Shown here: piece by piece, positions 8,488 to 18,169 of the stretch
How positions within the stretch are numbered: position 1 is the first letter of the stretch
Layout of the letters: each line of letters begins with the position of its first letter
NCBI GenBank assembly: GCA_020725925.1
Contig: DYTN01000001.1
Location: forward strand, 98,562 to 162,561
DNA length: 64,000 bases
Reading direction: 5' to 3'
From: Methanobacteriota archaeon
GTDB taxonomy: Archaea > Thermoplasmatota > Thermoplasmata > UBA10834
Translations under genes and position numbers: made by a program
The notes under the pieces: model-generated
Database searches by the model: none
Told to the model about the DNA's origin: nothing
What the model saw: only the letters and a program-made list of their open reading frames with translations

Positions 8488-9093
8488 ATGCGAACGGGAA
8501 TGGCGCTTGGTGTGGCTGGTCTAGTTGCGATAGCATATCTCATGCTCGCGCCCGCGCAGGCGAGCGCGGACTCCAACACGATACCCGCGGGGGGCACTCT
8601 GACAGTCCCGTTCACGCTCACGAAGGACGTTACTGTCACGTATCACTGGACCTCCTCTGCCTCGCTGAACTTCGAGCTCAGGAACCCCAGCGGCACGGTC
8701 GTGGAGTCATCGTCTGGCTCGACCCATGTGGACTTCTACGATCCCCCGACGGGCGGCCAGTACACGTTCGTGTGGACGAATCCTAGCTCGGTGGCAGCCA
8801 CGATCGAGTATGACATCACATCCATGGACATCGGGGAGGACTTCTTCGATGCCATCTCGCCGCTCTTCATCGGGGTCATTGTTGCCGTTGTGCTCGTGAT
8901 CATTGTGGTCGTGGCTGTGGTCCTGTTCGCCGTCATGAAGGAGCGGCCATCCGCCCCTCAGCAGCCCGCTGGTCCGATGCAGCCGCAGCAGTACGCCCCA
9001 CATCCTGTGGTGGGCACGAACTGCCCGCAGTGCGGTGTCCCGATCGACTCCGGCTCGTCCTTCTGCGCGAGGTGCGGTGCGAAGCTCAGGTAG
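8488..9093 (+). CDS. Secreted/membrane protein with beta-sandwich, one TM helix and a zinc ribbon
   Basis: About 201 residues. It begins with a signal peptide (MRTGMALGVAGLVAIAYLML..ASA), followed by a beta-rich domain of about 100 residues resembling emp24/GOLD-like extracytoplasmic modules (TYHWTSSASLNFELRNPSG, TYTFVWTN-like strands). A strong transmembrane segment (FIGVIVAVVLVIIVVVAVV) and a proline/glutamine linker lead to a cytoplasmic zinc ribbon (CPQCG..CARCG) at the extreme C-terminus. ATG 8488 is preferred because TTAGTTATAG (8451-8460) would start transcription just before it; GTG 8467 is the alternative. Function unknown; the architecture suggests a surface sensor or adaptor. Confidence 0.75.
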   Translation: MRTGMALGVAGLVAIAYLMLAPAQASADSNTIPAGGTLTVPFTLTKDVTVTYHWTSSASLNFELRNPSGTVVESSSGSTHVDFYDPPTGGQYTFVWTNPSSVAATIEYDITSMDIGEDFFDAISPLFIGVIVAVVLVIIVVVAVVLFAVMKERPSAPQQPAGPMQPQQYAPHPVVGTNCPQCGVPIDSGSSFCARCGAKLR

Positions 9094-9119
9094 CCGGGGA
9101 GAGCGACCTCGGTCAACGG

Positions 9120-9139
9120 GCCCCCATTTTCCCGGGGGC
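9120..9139 (+). terminator. GC hairpin downstream of the zinc-ribbon membrane protein gene
   Basis: GCCCCC (9120-9125) and GGGGGC (9134-9139) can pair around an 8-base T-rich loop, 27 bases after the preceding stop codon and before the complex I promoter. It may help end transcription or protect the 3' end. There is no following poly-T, which archaeal terminators usually show. Confidence 0.3.
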
Positions 9140-9214
9140 ATGTTCACCATATTGGACATCTGCACGGCGAATAAGCCGAATCACGACACTGACTGCCTAC
9201 CACAGGCACCCCGG

Positions 9215-9235
9215 AATCGAAAAACGATTTATACA
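9215..9235 (+). promoter_or_regulatory. Promoter of the complex I operon with overlapping inverted repeat
   Basis: TTTATACA at 9228-9235 is a good archaeal TATA box, 24 bases (centre) before the nuoA ATG, so the operon mRNA is probably leaderless. The A-rich stretch before it fits a BRE. AATCG (9215-9219) and CGATT (9225-9229) form a perfect inverted repeat around AAAAA, overlapping the BRE/TATA. A regulator bound there would block TBP/TFB. The TATA is seen directly; the operator role is inference. Confidence 0.65.
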
Positions 9236-9255
9236 TTGTAGCAAATCCCCGAGCA

Positions 9256-9615
9256 ATGCTTTCAGAGGAATATATGGGAGTCGCAGTTTTTGCGATTATA
9301 GCCCTGCTTTTTCCGACGCTCGCGTTCTTCCTCTCAAGGTATTTCCGGACCGACAAGCACGATCCCAGGGGCGAGACCACATATGAATGCGGCGAGGTGC
9401 CCATCGGGGACGCGCAGATACAGTTCCACTTCCAGTACTACATGTACGCCATCATGTTCGTCGCCTTCGACCTCGTGACCGTGTTCGTGCTCCTCTGGGC
9501 GCTCGTTTTCGCGGACCTGAGCGAGCTCGCGAAGCTCTTCATGGTGATGTTCATCGGCGTTCTCCTCGTGGGCGTGACCTACGCCCTGAAGAAGGAGGAG
9601 ATAATCTGGATCTGA
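9256..9615 (+). CDS. nuoA: Complex I subunit A (NuoA/FpoA type)
   Basis: A 119-residue membrane subunit with three transmembrane helices. The conserved loop between helices 1 and 2 reads [22 protein letters not shown], containing the ECG motif near the quinone cavity. [13 protein letters not shown] is helix 2. It contributes to the junction between the peripheral arm and the membrane. First gene of a 12-gene operon running to 19667; the start codon is at the predicted transcription start. Confidence 0.95.
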   Translation: MLSEEYMGVAVFAIIALLFPTLAFFLSRYFRTDKHDPRGETTYECGEVPIGDAQIQFHFQYYMYAIMFVAFDLVTVFVLLWALVFADLSELAKLFMVMFIGVLLVGVTYALKKEEIIWI

Positions 9616-9695
9616 AGGACGACAAGAACGGGCCTTCGGTCGGCCAGGTATTCGCCTTCAAGTCCAAGGACTTCCTGAAGTGGGCGGACGAGGTC

Positions 9696-10187
9696 ATGGA
9701 AGGCCTCCTTCGACGCTCGGCCATTGGGAGCGGCGTGGACGCCGTCACCAAGGACTTTTTCAACTGGGCCACGAGGAACTCGATCTACCCGCTGCACTTC
9801 GGCATCATGTGCTGCGCCCTGGAGATGGCCGTGGCCTCCGCTCCCAGGTTCGACGCGCAGCGGTTCGGTGTGATCTACAGGTCGACGCCGAGGCAGTGCG
9901 ATGTCCTCCTGGTCAACGGGCCCGTGAGCAAGAAGCTCAAGCCTGCGCTAAGGCGCCTGTACGACCAGATGCCCGAGCCCAAGTGGGTCATCGCAATGGG
10001 CGAGTGCGCCATCTCGGGCGGGCCGTTCTACAGCAGCTATAGCATCGTGCCGGGGGTCGACCAGTTCATACCTGTCGACATATACATTCCGGGCTGCCCA
10101 GCCAGGCCGGAGGCGCTCATAGACGGCTTCCTGAAGCTCCAGAAGCTGATCAAGGAGAACAAGAGGGGGCTCCTGACGGGGAAGTGA
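9696..10187 (+). CDS. nuoB: Complex I subunit B (NuoB/FpoB type), N2 cluster carrier
   Basis: Carries cluster N2, the last iron-sulfur centre before the quinone. Ligand segments are [17 protein letters not shown] and [10 protein letters not shown], all intact. From the first in-frame ATG (9696) the protein has 163 residues. However, the same frame is open and coding-like back to about 9606, with no ATG, GTG or TTG between the nuoA stop (9613-9615) and 9696. Either about 80 bases are untranslated or a CTG (9606 or 9612) is used, which would add about 28-30 residues. The catalytic core is complete either way. Confidence 0.93.
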   Translation: MEGLLRRSAIGSGVDAVTKDFFNWATRNSIYPLHFGIMCCALEMAVASAPRFDAQRFGVIYRSTPRQCDVLLVNGPVSKKLKPALRRLYDQMPEPKWVIAMGECAISGGPFYSSYSIVPGVDQFIPVDIYIPGCPARPEALIDGFLKLQKLIKENKRGLLTGK

Positions 10188-10200
10188 GGGGGATGCAGGG

Positions 10201-10704
10201 GTGACGGAGGGGAGGCAGAGGGTCCTGAGGGAGGGCATCGAGAAGGCCCCAAGCAGGATTGACGAGGTGCCCGAGGACAGGGTCGTCAGGGCGCTCCTGG
10301 ACCACTTCTCCAGCGCCGTCTCGGACTTCCAGAAGCTCCGCCAGGGCGTCCTGAGGGCGAAGATCGAGAGGTACGAGCTCGTGAAGGCCTGCAGGTTCCT
10401 CAGGGACAGCCTGGGCTTCGAGCACTTGTCCATGATCTCTGCGGTCGAGTACGACAACAGGTTCGAGGTCGTGTACCACATAGCTTCCTATCAGAACAAG
10501 CTCCTGCTGGAACTCATCACCCATACGCCCAAGGAGGACTCGGCTGTGGACTCCGTTTCGTCTGTGTGGGGCGGGGCCAATTGGCAGGAGCGGGAGGCGT
10601 ACGACCTGATGGGCATCAGGTTCAACAACCATCCGAAGCTGGAGCGGATCCTGCTGCCCAAAGACTATCTCTACCATCCGCTCAGGAAGGACTTCAAGGG
10701 GTGA
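10201..10704 (+). CDS. nuoC: Complex I subunit C (NuoC/FpoC type, 30-kDa subunit)
   Basis: A 167-residue peripheral-arm subunit. The family signature is near the C-terminus: WGGANWQEREAYDLMGI then FNNHPKLERILLP (the E-R-E-x-x-D-x-x-G-I motif). It docks against subunit D beside the quinone site. GTG start at 10201, 13 bases after the nuoB stop. It is a separate gene from nuoD, as in most archaeal complexes, not a CD fusion. Confidence 0.93.
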   Translation: MTEGRQRVLREGIEKAPSRIDEVPEDRVVRALLDHFSSAVSDFQKLRQGVLRAKIERYELVKACRFLRDSLGFEHLSMISAVEYDNRFEVVYHIASYQNKLLLELITHTPKEDSAVDSVSSVWGGANWQEREAYDLMGIRFNNHPKLERILLPKDYLYHPLRKDFKG

Positions 10705-10710
10705 CCAAGG

Positions 10711-11793
10711 ATGGCGGAGATGTGGATCAACATGGGCCCCCAGCACCCGATGACGCATGGGCTCTGGAACCTCAGGGTCAAGGTGGATGGCGAGACCATC
10801 GTCGACGCCGAGCCCGAGGTCGGGTACCTCCACAGAGGCATAGAGAAGCTGTGCGAGGACAGGACGTACCCGCAGATCATACCCATCTCCGACAGGCTCT
10901 GCTACGGCTCGTCCATGACATGGAGCCACCTGTTCTGCCTCACGGTCGAGGACCTCATGGGGGTCGAGGTGCCGGAGCGGGCGGAGTACATACGCGTCGC
11001 GGCCATCGAGATGCAGAGGATCGCGTCGCATCTCATGTGGCTCGCGGCGTACGCCGCTGACCTCGGCCTGATGATCGGGTTCATCTACACCATGAGGGAC
11101 AGGGAGGTCTTCATCGACATCCTCCAGGCGCTGACAGGCTCGAGGATAACCTACAACTATCCCAGGATAGGCGGAGTTGCGCACGACGTCCCCCCGACCT
11201 TCGGGAGGGACGCGCTGCGCGCCTGCTCGTACATGGAGAAGAGGCTCAGGGAGTACGAGGACCTGTTCGACGGCTCCAAGGTCTTCATGATGAGGAACGT
11301 GGACGTCGGGAAGCTCCGGAAGGAGGACGCGATGAACCTCGGAGTCACCGGCCCGCCCCTCCGCGCCTCAGACGTGAGGTATGACCTAAGGACGGACATG
11401 CCGTACTCCGTGTACCCCGAGATGGACTTCGACGTGGCCACACACCCGGACGGGGACTGCTATTCCAGGTACAGGGTCAGGATGATCGAGATGGCCGAGA
11501 GCTGCAGGATCATCCGCCAGGCGGTCCAGAAGATGCCCAAGGGCAAATGGAGGATACGCGCACCCAGGAACGCCCCCGTCGGGACTGGCCTCGGAAGGGT
11601 CGAGGATCCGAGGGGCGAGGGGATGATGTACATCGTGGGGGACGGCACTGACAGGCCCTATCGGGTCAAGATTCGGAGCCCGATCTTCGTGACCGTCTCC
11701 GCGGCCCCGAAGATGCTTATCGGCTACAAGCTGGCGGATGTCGTGGCCATCATGGGCGGGCTCGACATGTGCATCGGCGAGACGGATAGGTGA
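10711..11793 (+). CDS. nuoD: Complex I subunit D (NuoD/FpoD type, 49-kDa subunit)
   Basis: A 360-residue subunit forming the quinone site with B. NMGPQHPMTHG at the N-terminus contains the conserved quinone-headgroup His; YLHRGIEKL and the C-terminal GGLDMCIGETDR are typical. The paired CxxC nickel motifs of membrane-bound [NiFe] hydrogenases are missing at both ends, so this is a complex I and not an Ech/Mbh-type hydrogenase. ATG 10711 follows nuoC by 6 bases. Confidence 0.95.
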   Translation: MAEMWINMGPQHPMTHGLWNLRVKVDGETIVDAEPEVGYLHRGIEKLCEDRTYPQIIPISDRLCYGSSMTWSHLFCLTVEDLMGVEVPERAEYIRVAAIEMQRIASHLMWLAAYAADLGLMIGFIYTMRDREVFIDILQALTGSRITYNYPRIGGVAHDVPPTFGRDALRACSYMEKRLREYEDLFDGSKVFMMRNVDVGKLRKEDAMNLGVTGPPLRASDVRYDLRTDMPYSVYPEMDFDVATHPDGDCYSRYRVRMIEMAESCRIIRQAVQKMPKGKWRIRAPRNAPVGTGLGRVEDPRGEGMMYIVGDGTDRPYRVKIRSPIFVTVSAAPKMLIGYKLADVVAIMGGLDMCIGETDR

Positions 11794-11797
11794 GGCC

Positions 11798-12925
11798 ATG
11801 AACCTGTACGAGTTCTGCTACGGAATCATACACTGGCTCGTGGACCTGGTAAACAACCTGTGGTACTGGCTCGGGGACGTGCTCCCGTGGGTCTTCGGGG
11901 ACTTCTTCGACGCCGTGGGCGACTTTGCTGCCTCGGACAGCAACATCGCGTTCTTCACCATCCTCACCGAGGTCCTGATCATAGTCATCATCGCGCTCAT
12001 CAACGTCCTGAACTTCATCTGGCTCGACAGGAAGTTCATGGGCAGGATGTTCGATTTCTACGGGCCGTACTATGTGGGCTACAGAATCGGAGGCTGGCTC
12101 CAGAACCTCGCGGACGGCATCAAGCTGTTCGTGAAGGAGATAATAACGCCCGCCAAGGCAGACAGGGTGGGATTCCTGCTCGCGCCGGTGATATTCATCT
12201 CGTCGTCGTTCCTAGCGCTCGCGACCATACCACTGGGGCGCGACTTCGGCATAGCCACGAACGAATCGGGTGCCGGAGTCCCCGCGGGAGTGCTGGTCGC
12301 GTTCGCCATGTTTGCTATCGCGCCCTTCTCGATATTGATCGCCGGCTGGTCTTCGAACAACAAGTACACTCTCATAGGCGGGATGAGGTCCGCGGCCCAG
12401 ATGATGAGCTACGAGATTCCGATGCTCCTTACGGTCGCGAGCGTCCTGCTCCTCGCGGGCAGCTTCAGCTTCTCGGGCGTCGTTGATGCCCAGCACGACC
12501 TCTGGTTCGCCATACCGCTGTTCCTCGGGTTCATAGTCTTCATGGTGTGCCTCATGGCGGAGGTCGAGATACAGCCCTTCGACCTGCCCGAGGCCGAGGC
12601 CGAGCTCGTCGAGGGCTGGACGACCGAGTACTGCGGCATGAGGTTCGGGCTGTTCATGATGACGAGCTACCTCCGAGGCTACATCGGCGGGGCCCTAGCG
12701 ACCGCCCTGTTCCTGGGCGGATGGCACGGTCCGGAACTCATCCCGGACCCGATCTGGTTCCTGATTAAGGCATACACGGTGTTCGTCATCGTCGAGTGGA
12801 CCCGCTGGTCGCTCCCGAGGGTGAGGGTCGACCAGATACTGGACATCGGCTGGAAGAGGCTCATGCCGCTGGCGGTCCTGAACCTGTTCATCGCGGTGGC
12901 CTTCAAGACGATGGGGTGGTTCTGA
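11798..12925 (+). CDS. nuoH: Complex I subunit H (NuoH/FpoH type)
   Basis: A 375-residue membrane subunit, eight or more helices, linking the quinone cavity to the proton channels. Conserved loop sequences: LDRKFMGRMFDFYGPYYVG, and the acidic loop EIQPFDLPEAEAELVEGW, which carries the charged residues of the E-channel. Starts at ATG 11798 behind a GAGG-like site. It has an N-terminal extension with tryptophan-rich helices before the first canonical helix. It overlaps subunit I by one base (TGATGG). Confidence 0.95.
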   Translation: MNLYEFCYGIIHWLVDLVNNLWYWLGDVLPWVFGDFFDAVGDFAASDSNIAFFTILTEVLIIVIIALINVLNFIWLDRKFMGRMFDFYGPYYVGYRIGGWLQNLADGIKLFVKEIITPAKADRVGFLLAPVIFISSSFLALATIPLGRDFGIATNESGAGVPAGVLVAFAMFAIAPFSILIAGWSSNNKYTLIGGMRSAAQMMSYEIPMLLTVASVLLLAGSFSFSGVVDAQHDLWFAIPLFLGFIVFMVCLMAEVEIQPFDLPEAEAELVEGWTTEYCGMRFGLFMMTSYLRGYIGGALATALFLGGWHGPELIPDPIWFLIKAYTVFVIVEWTRWSLPRVRVDQILDIGWKRLMPLAVLNLFIAVAFKTMGWF

Positions 12926-13833
12926 TGGCCAAGCGGAAGGGCTCAGGCACGCTCGGGCTGGTCGTGAGGCCCGTCAGGCGCACTGGCAAGCAGGTCTGGA
13001 GCTCGCTCATACGAGGGAAGCCGAACACCATCCTCTACCCGTACCAGAAGCTGGACCTCCCCCCGACATACAGGGGGAAGCACACGCTCGACTTCAAGAG
13101 GTGCATAGGCTGCAGCAACTGCGTCCAGATATGCCCCAACGACTGCATGTGGATGGAGAAGCTCGAGGACCCCGAGCTCGGGAAGATCGAGCGCCCCGGC
13201 ATAGACCTGGGCAGATGCCTGTTCTGCGGGCTCTGCGTCGAGATATGCCCCACGGTCGCGCTCCACGAGACGGTCGAGTTCGAGCTCGCGGACAGGGACA
13301 GGGAGAAGATCAAGTTCGGCCCGAAGGACCTCAGGGACGACACATACGCGGGCCAGGTCGTGGAGGAGAGGCAGAAGCGCCTCCTCCCGGTCCTGGACAT
13401 GAGCAAGTGCACGAGCTGCGAGAAGTGCGCGGGGGAGTGCCCCGAGATGTGCATTGCGATGATGCCCATCGAGGGCGTTGGGCGCTCGAAGCCGGAAATC
13501 AACTACAACAAGTGCACATCCGAGGGGAAGTGCGTCATCGCGTGCCCTGAGAAGGCGCTCGAGATGAAGGACGTCTACGAATCCTACTTCGAGATGCCGG
13601 AGCCGAAGCTCGTGCTCCAGAATTGCACGGGTTGCGGTGCTTGCGTGCGTGCGTGCCCCGCAGACGCGATCTACATGATGGACATGCCAGGCACCGAGAA
13701 GGTGCTCAAGGACGGCAAGAAGGGCAAGCCCAAGAAGCGCGCGGTATTCGTGCTCGAGAAGTGCGTCGGGTGCGGCAGGTGCTTCCGGGCGTGCAAGTTC
13801 GACGCCATCGAGATGCCGGGGGTGAGGGAGTGA
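12925..13833 (+). CDS. nuoI: Complex I subunit I extended with a polyferredoxin domain
   Basis: A 302-residue subunit, against about 130-180 for ordinary NuoI/FpoI. Residues 1-135 are the normal subunit with two 4Fe-4S motifs (C60-63-66-70, C98-101-104-108). Then come about 165 extra residues with four more motifs: C162-165-168-172 (plus C176), C197-203-207 (second Cys absent, CTSEGKC), C234-237-240-244 and C280-283-286-290. That makes five full 4Fe-4S motifs and one degenerate one. With no E/F/G genes nearby, the extension may be the electron entry point, for example for reduced ferredoxin. Frame is intact; ATG 12925 overlaps the nuoH stop, and the stop overlaps the nuoJ GTG. Confidence 0.93.
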   Translation: MAKRKGSGTLGLVVRPVRRTGKQVWSSLIRGKPNTILYPYQKLDLPPTYRGKHTLDFKRCIGCSNCVQICPNDCMWMEKLEDPELGKIERPGIDLGRCLFCGLCVEICPTVALHETVEFELADRDREKIKFGPKDLRDDTYAGQVVEERQKRLLPVLDMSKCTSCEKCAGECPEMCIAMMPIEGVGRSKPEINYNKCTSEGKCVIACPEKALEMKDVYESYFEMPEPKLVLQNCTGCGACVRACPADAIYMMDMPGTEKVLKDGKKGKPKKRAVFVLEKCVGCGRCFRACKFDAIEMPGVRE

Positions 13834-14093
13834 CCTGGGAGCTGTTCGTGTTCCTGTTCCTGGCAGCCTCGGCCCTAGTATCTGCCCTCCTCGTGGTCTC
13901 CTCGAGGGAGATAGTCCACAGCGTCATCGCCCTCGCGACATGCTTCATCGCGGTCGCGTGCCTGTTCGTCATGCTCAGCGCCGAGTTCGTTGCCATCATT
14001 CAGATATTCGTATACGTCGGCGCGGTCGTCGTGGTCATACTCTTCGGCATCATGCTCACCAAGCGCGAGATAATGGAGAGTGAGAGGCGATGA
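13830..14093 (+). CDS. nuoJ: Complex I subunit J, N-terminal part (split NuoJ)
   Basis: An 87-residue membrane protein covering the first three helices of NuoJ. FVYVGAVVVVILFGIMLT is the conserved helix 3 with the pi-bulge region of the family. GTG at 13830 overlaps the subunit I stop (GTGA). The remaining helices are in the next gene, so J is split in two as in several archaeal Fpo/Nuo operons. Confidence 0.88.
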   Translation: MTWELFVFLFLAASALVSALLVVSSREIVHSVIALATCFIAVACLFVMLSAEFVAIIQIFVYVGAVVVVILFGIMLTKREIMESERR

Positions 14094-14332
14094 ACGGCAG
14101 GGGACTGAGGGCTCTCGCCGTGCTCGTGCTCGCGCTGCTGCTGGCCGGGATAGTGCTCTCCGTCTCGTGGCCTGACGGTGAGTTGGACCAGAACTCGAAC
14201 GAGGATGTCGGGAGGGCGCTCTTCGGGGAGACCGATGTGACTGGCTACGCGCTCGTGCTGTTCCTGGTCGGCATCCTCCTGCTGGTCGCCCTCCTGGGCG
14301 GCATCTTCCTGGCGAAGGAGGAGAGAGAATGA
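14090..14332 (+). CDS. Complex I subunit J, C-terminal part (second NuoJ half)
   Basis: An 80-residue protein with two predicted helices ([17 protein letters not shown] and [21 protein letters not shown]) joined by a polar loop ([18 protein letters not shown]). Placement directly after the nuoJ half, an ATGA overlap at both ends, and the G-x-x-L-F loop characteristic of NuoJ C-termini identify it. Sequence similarity of this half is weak in general, so position carries much of the evidence. Confidence 0.8.
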   Translation: MNGRGLRALAVLVLALLLAGIVLSVSWPDGELDQNSNEDVGRALFGETDVTGYALVLFLVGILLLVALLGGIFLAKEERE

Positions 14333-14655
14333 TCCCGCTGGAGTACTGGCTCATCCTCAGCTCCCTGATGTTCGTCATAGGCGCGTACGGCGTCATGACC
14401 AGGAAGAACGCCATCGTAGTGCTCATGTGCATAGAGATTATGCTCAACGCGGCGAACATCAACCTGGTCGCGTTCAGCTCCTACTACAGCACGCTGCACC
14501 CGGCGTTCGGCACCGATGTGTCGGGCCAGGTGTTCGCGCTGTTCTCGATTGCGATCGCAGCCGCCGAGGTGGCTGTCGGGCTGGCCATCCTGCTCTCGGT
14601 CTACAGGCGATACCAGACCATCGATGTTGACAAGATCAACATCCTGAGGTGGTAG
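14329..14655 (+). CDS. nuoK: Complex I subunit K (NuoK/FpoK type)
   Basis: A 108-residue, three-helix MrpC-like subunit. The conserved helix-2 glutamate is in [20 protein letters not shown], and the helix-3 glutamate in [12 protein letters not shown], both part of the proton path. Starts with ATG overlapping the preceding stop and ends one base before nuoL. Confidence 0.95.
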   Translation: MIPLEYWLILSSLMFVIGAYGVMTRKNAIVVLMCIEIMLNAANINLVAFSSYYSTLHPAFGTDVSGQVFALFSIAIAAAEVAVGLAILLSVYRRYQTIDVDKINILRW

Positions 14656-14656
14656 G

Positions 14657-16642
14657 ATGATTGACTGGATTGCGTACGCTTGGCTGATACCGGTGTTCCC
14701 CTTCCTGGCGTTCGTGCTCATAGGCCTCCTGCCGAAGCGCACATTGGGCTGGGAGGACGGCGGAGGGTACGCCGTGGCTGGTGCCGCTGGGGCGCTCGTG
14801 CTCTCCATGCTCGTCATCTGGGACGTGCTGAACGGACAGACGCTCACGCACGATGCGCCGAGGTCCACATGGCTCATAATCGGCGACTTCAGGATCGAGT
14901 TCGGCATCTGGGTGGACCAGCTAACGGCCGTCATGCTGGTCGTAATATCCGTCGTGGGTACGCTCGTGGTCATCTACTCCGGCGGGTACATGCACGAGGA
15001 GGGCGTCGGCAGAAGGCGGTACTACGCGGAAATCATGCTCTTCATATCCGTGATGTACGGGCTCGTCATCGCGGACAACTACCTCCAGATGTTCATCTTC
15101 TGGGAGCTGGTCGGGCTGTGCTCGTACCTGCTCATAGGCTTCTGGTACGAGAAGCCGTCAGCCGCCAGTGCCGCCAAGCGGGCCTTCATCGTGACCCGCG
15201 TCGGGGACATCATGCTCATGGCGGGCCTCATCATCCTGTTCAAGTACGTAGGCACCCTCGACTTCGCGGTCCTCTTCGGCCAGGGTGCCGGGAGCATCGT
15301 GTCCCGGGGCGAGATTCCACAGGACATGCTGACCCTCGCCACAGCTCTGATATTCGGAGGCGCGATTGGGAAGAGCGCTCAATTCCCGTTGCACGAGTGG
15401 CTCCCGGACGCGATGGAGGGCCCGACGACGGTTTCGGCCCTGATCCATGCTGCGACGATGGTCAAGGCCGGGGTCTATCTGACCGCGAGGACCTACCCGC
15501 TTCTGGTCCAGACGCCTGAGAGCCTCCTGTTCGTGGCCATTATCGGAGGGGTGACGGCGCTGATCGCGGCCACGTGCGCCCTCGCCGCGAACGACATAAA
15601 GCGCGTCCTCGCGTACAGCACCGTCAGCCAGCTGGGCTACATGATACTCGCCCTCGGTGCCGGCGGCTACCTCGTCATACATGCGCACGAGGCAGGCGGA
15701 TACGCGGCTGCGATGTTCCATCTGATGAACCACGGGTTCTTCAAGGCCCTTCTGTTCCTATGCGCCGGGAGCGTCATCCACTCCGTGGGCACGAACGATA
15801 TGCGGTCCATGGGAGGCCTGAGGGGCAAGATGCCCATCACTTCGATCACCATGCTGATAGGTTCCGTGGCCATCGCGGGCATACCCCCGCTGTCGGGCTT
15901 CTGGAGCAAGGACGAGGTGCTCGCGGCCGTCTACGAAGGCGGAGAGTTCGACCCCGTGTTCTTCGCGCTCTGGGCGATGGGCGTAGCGACCGCGTTCCTG
16001 ACGGCGTTCTACATGTTCCGGATGTGGTTCATGACCTTCGCCGGCGCCCCGAGATCCGAGGTCCACGCGCACGAGTCCCCGAAGATTATGACCGTTCCCC
16101 TCATGATACTCGCGGGCCTGGCGCTCGTGTCCGGCTTCGCGCTCTTCGTAGGCGAGGGCTTCATGGGATTCATCGAGCGCTCGATCGAGGATCTGCCTGT
16201 GACGCCGCTGCACGAGTCGCTCACGGACATAGCAGTCAGGATATTCACCGACCCGTTGACCTACGTGTCGCTCGTCCTGGCGGTTGCGGGCATCCTGCTC
16301 GCCTACAGGGTCTACTACCTTCCGGGCTTCGACAGATCCGTATTCGCGGTCGGCGTCCGGGGGAAGCTGCAGAGGGCCCTCGAGAACCGCTGGTACATCA
16401 GCCAGTTCTACGACGACTTCGCCGTGAAGGTGTGGTATGGCTTCGCGCTCGTGGCAGACTGGTTCGACATATACGTCATCGACGGCATCGTGAACGGGTT
16501 TGCCTACCTGGGCGCGAACATGGGCGCCACGATTCGGAAGGCGCAGTCGGGGAACGTCCAGAGGTACGCCAGCCTGATTATCCTGGGCATAGTGGTCCTG
16601 CTCGTGTTCATCCTGTACGTGCTGCCCTGGGGAGGTTGGTGA
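14657..16642 (+). CDS. nuoL: Complex I subunit L (NuoL/FpoL type, antiporter-like)
   Basis: A 661-residue antiporter-like proton channel, full length with the C-terminal lateral helix (about 590-661). Family hallmarks: FIFWELVGLCSYLLIGFWY (helix 5 with key Glu), SAQFPLHEWLPDAMEGPTTVSALIHAATMVKAGVY in pieces (helix 7-8 Lys/His), LAYSTVSQLGYM, and HLMNHGFFKALLFL. All charged residues of the central axis appear present. Starts ATG 14657 and is followed by nuoM after 3 bases. Confidence 0.96.
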   Translation: MIDWIAYAWLIPVFPFLAFVLIGLLPKRTLGWEDGGGYAVAGAAGALVLSMLVIWDVLNGQTLTHDAPRSTWLIIGDFRIEFGIWVDQLTAVMLVVISVVGTLVVIYSGGYMHEEGVGRRRYYAEIMLFISVMYGLVIADNYLQMFIFWELVGLCSYLLIGFWYEKPSAASAAKRAFIVTRVGDIMLMAGLIILFKYVGTLDFAVLFGQGAGSIVSRGEIPQDMLTLATALIFGGAIGKSAQFPLHEWLPDAMEGPTTVSALIHAATMVKAGVYLTARTYPLLVQTPESLLFVAIIGGVTALIAATCALAANDIKRVLAYSTVSQLGYMILALGAGGYLVIHAHEAGGYAAAMFHLMNHGFFKALLFLCAGSVIHSVGTNDMRSMGGLRGKMPITSITMLIGSVAIAGIPPLSGFWSKDEVLAAVYEGGEFDPVFFALWAMGVATAFLTAFYMFRMWFMTFAGAPRSEVHAHESPKIMTVPLMILAGLALVSGFALFVGEGFMGFIERSIEDLPVTPLHESLTDIAVRIFTDPLTYVSLVLAVAGILLAYRVYYLPGFDRSVFAVGVRGKLQRALENRWYISQFYDDFAVKVWYGFALVADWFDIYVIDGIVNGFAYLGANMGATIRKAQSGNVQRYASLIILGIVVLLVFILYVLPWGGW

Positions 16643-16645
16643 TCC

Positions 16646-18161
<1,516 letters not shown>

Positions 18162-18169
<8 letters not shown>

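Noticed and set aside
10150..11184. A 344-residue minus-strand frame over nuoC and nuoD
   Set aside because: Shadow of conserved complex I genes, without family motifs or spacing of its own.
10711..11793. The operon as a membrane-bound [NiFe] hydrogenase (Ech/Mbh type)
   Set aside because: Subunit D lacks both CxxC nickel-binding pairs, and the set of antiporter subunits (K, L, M, N, A, J, H) is that of complex I.
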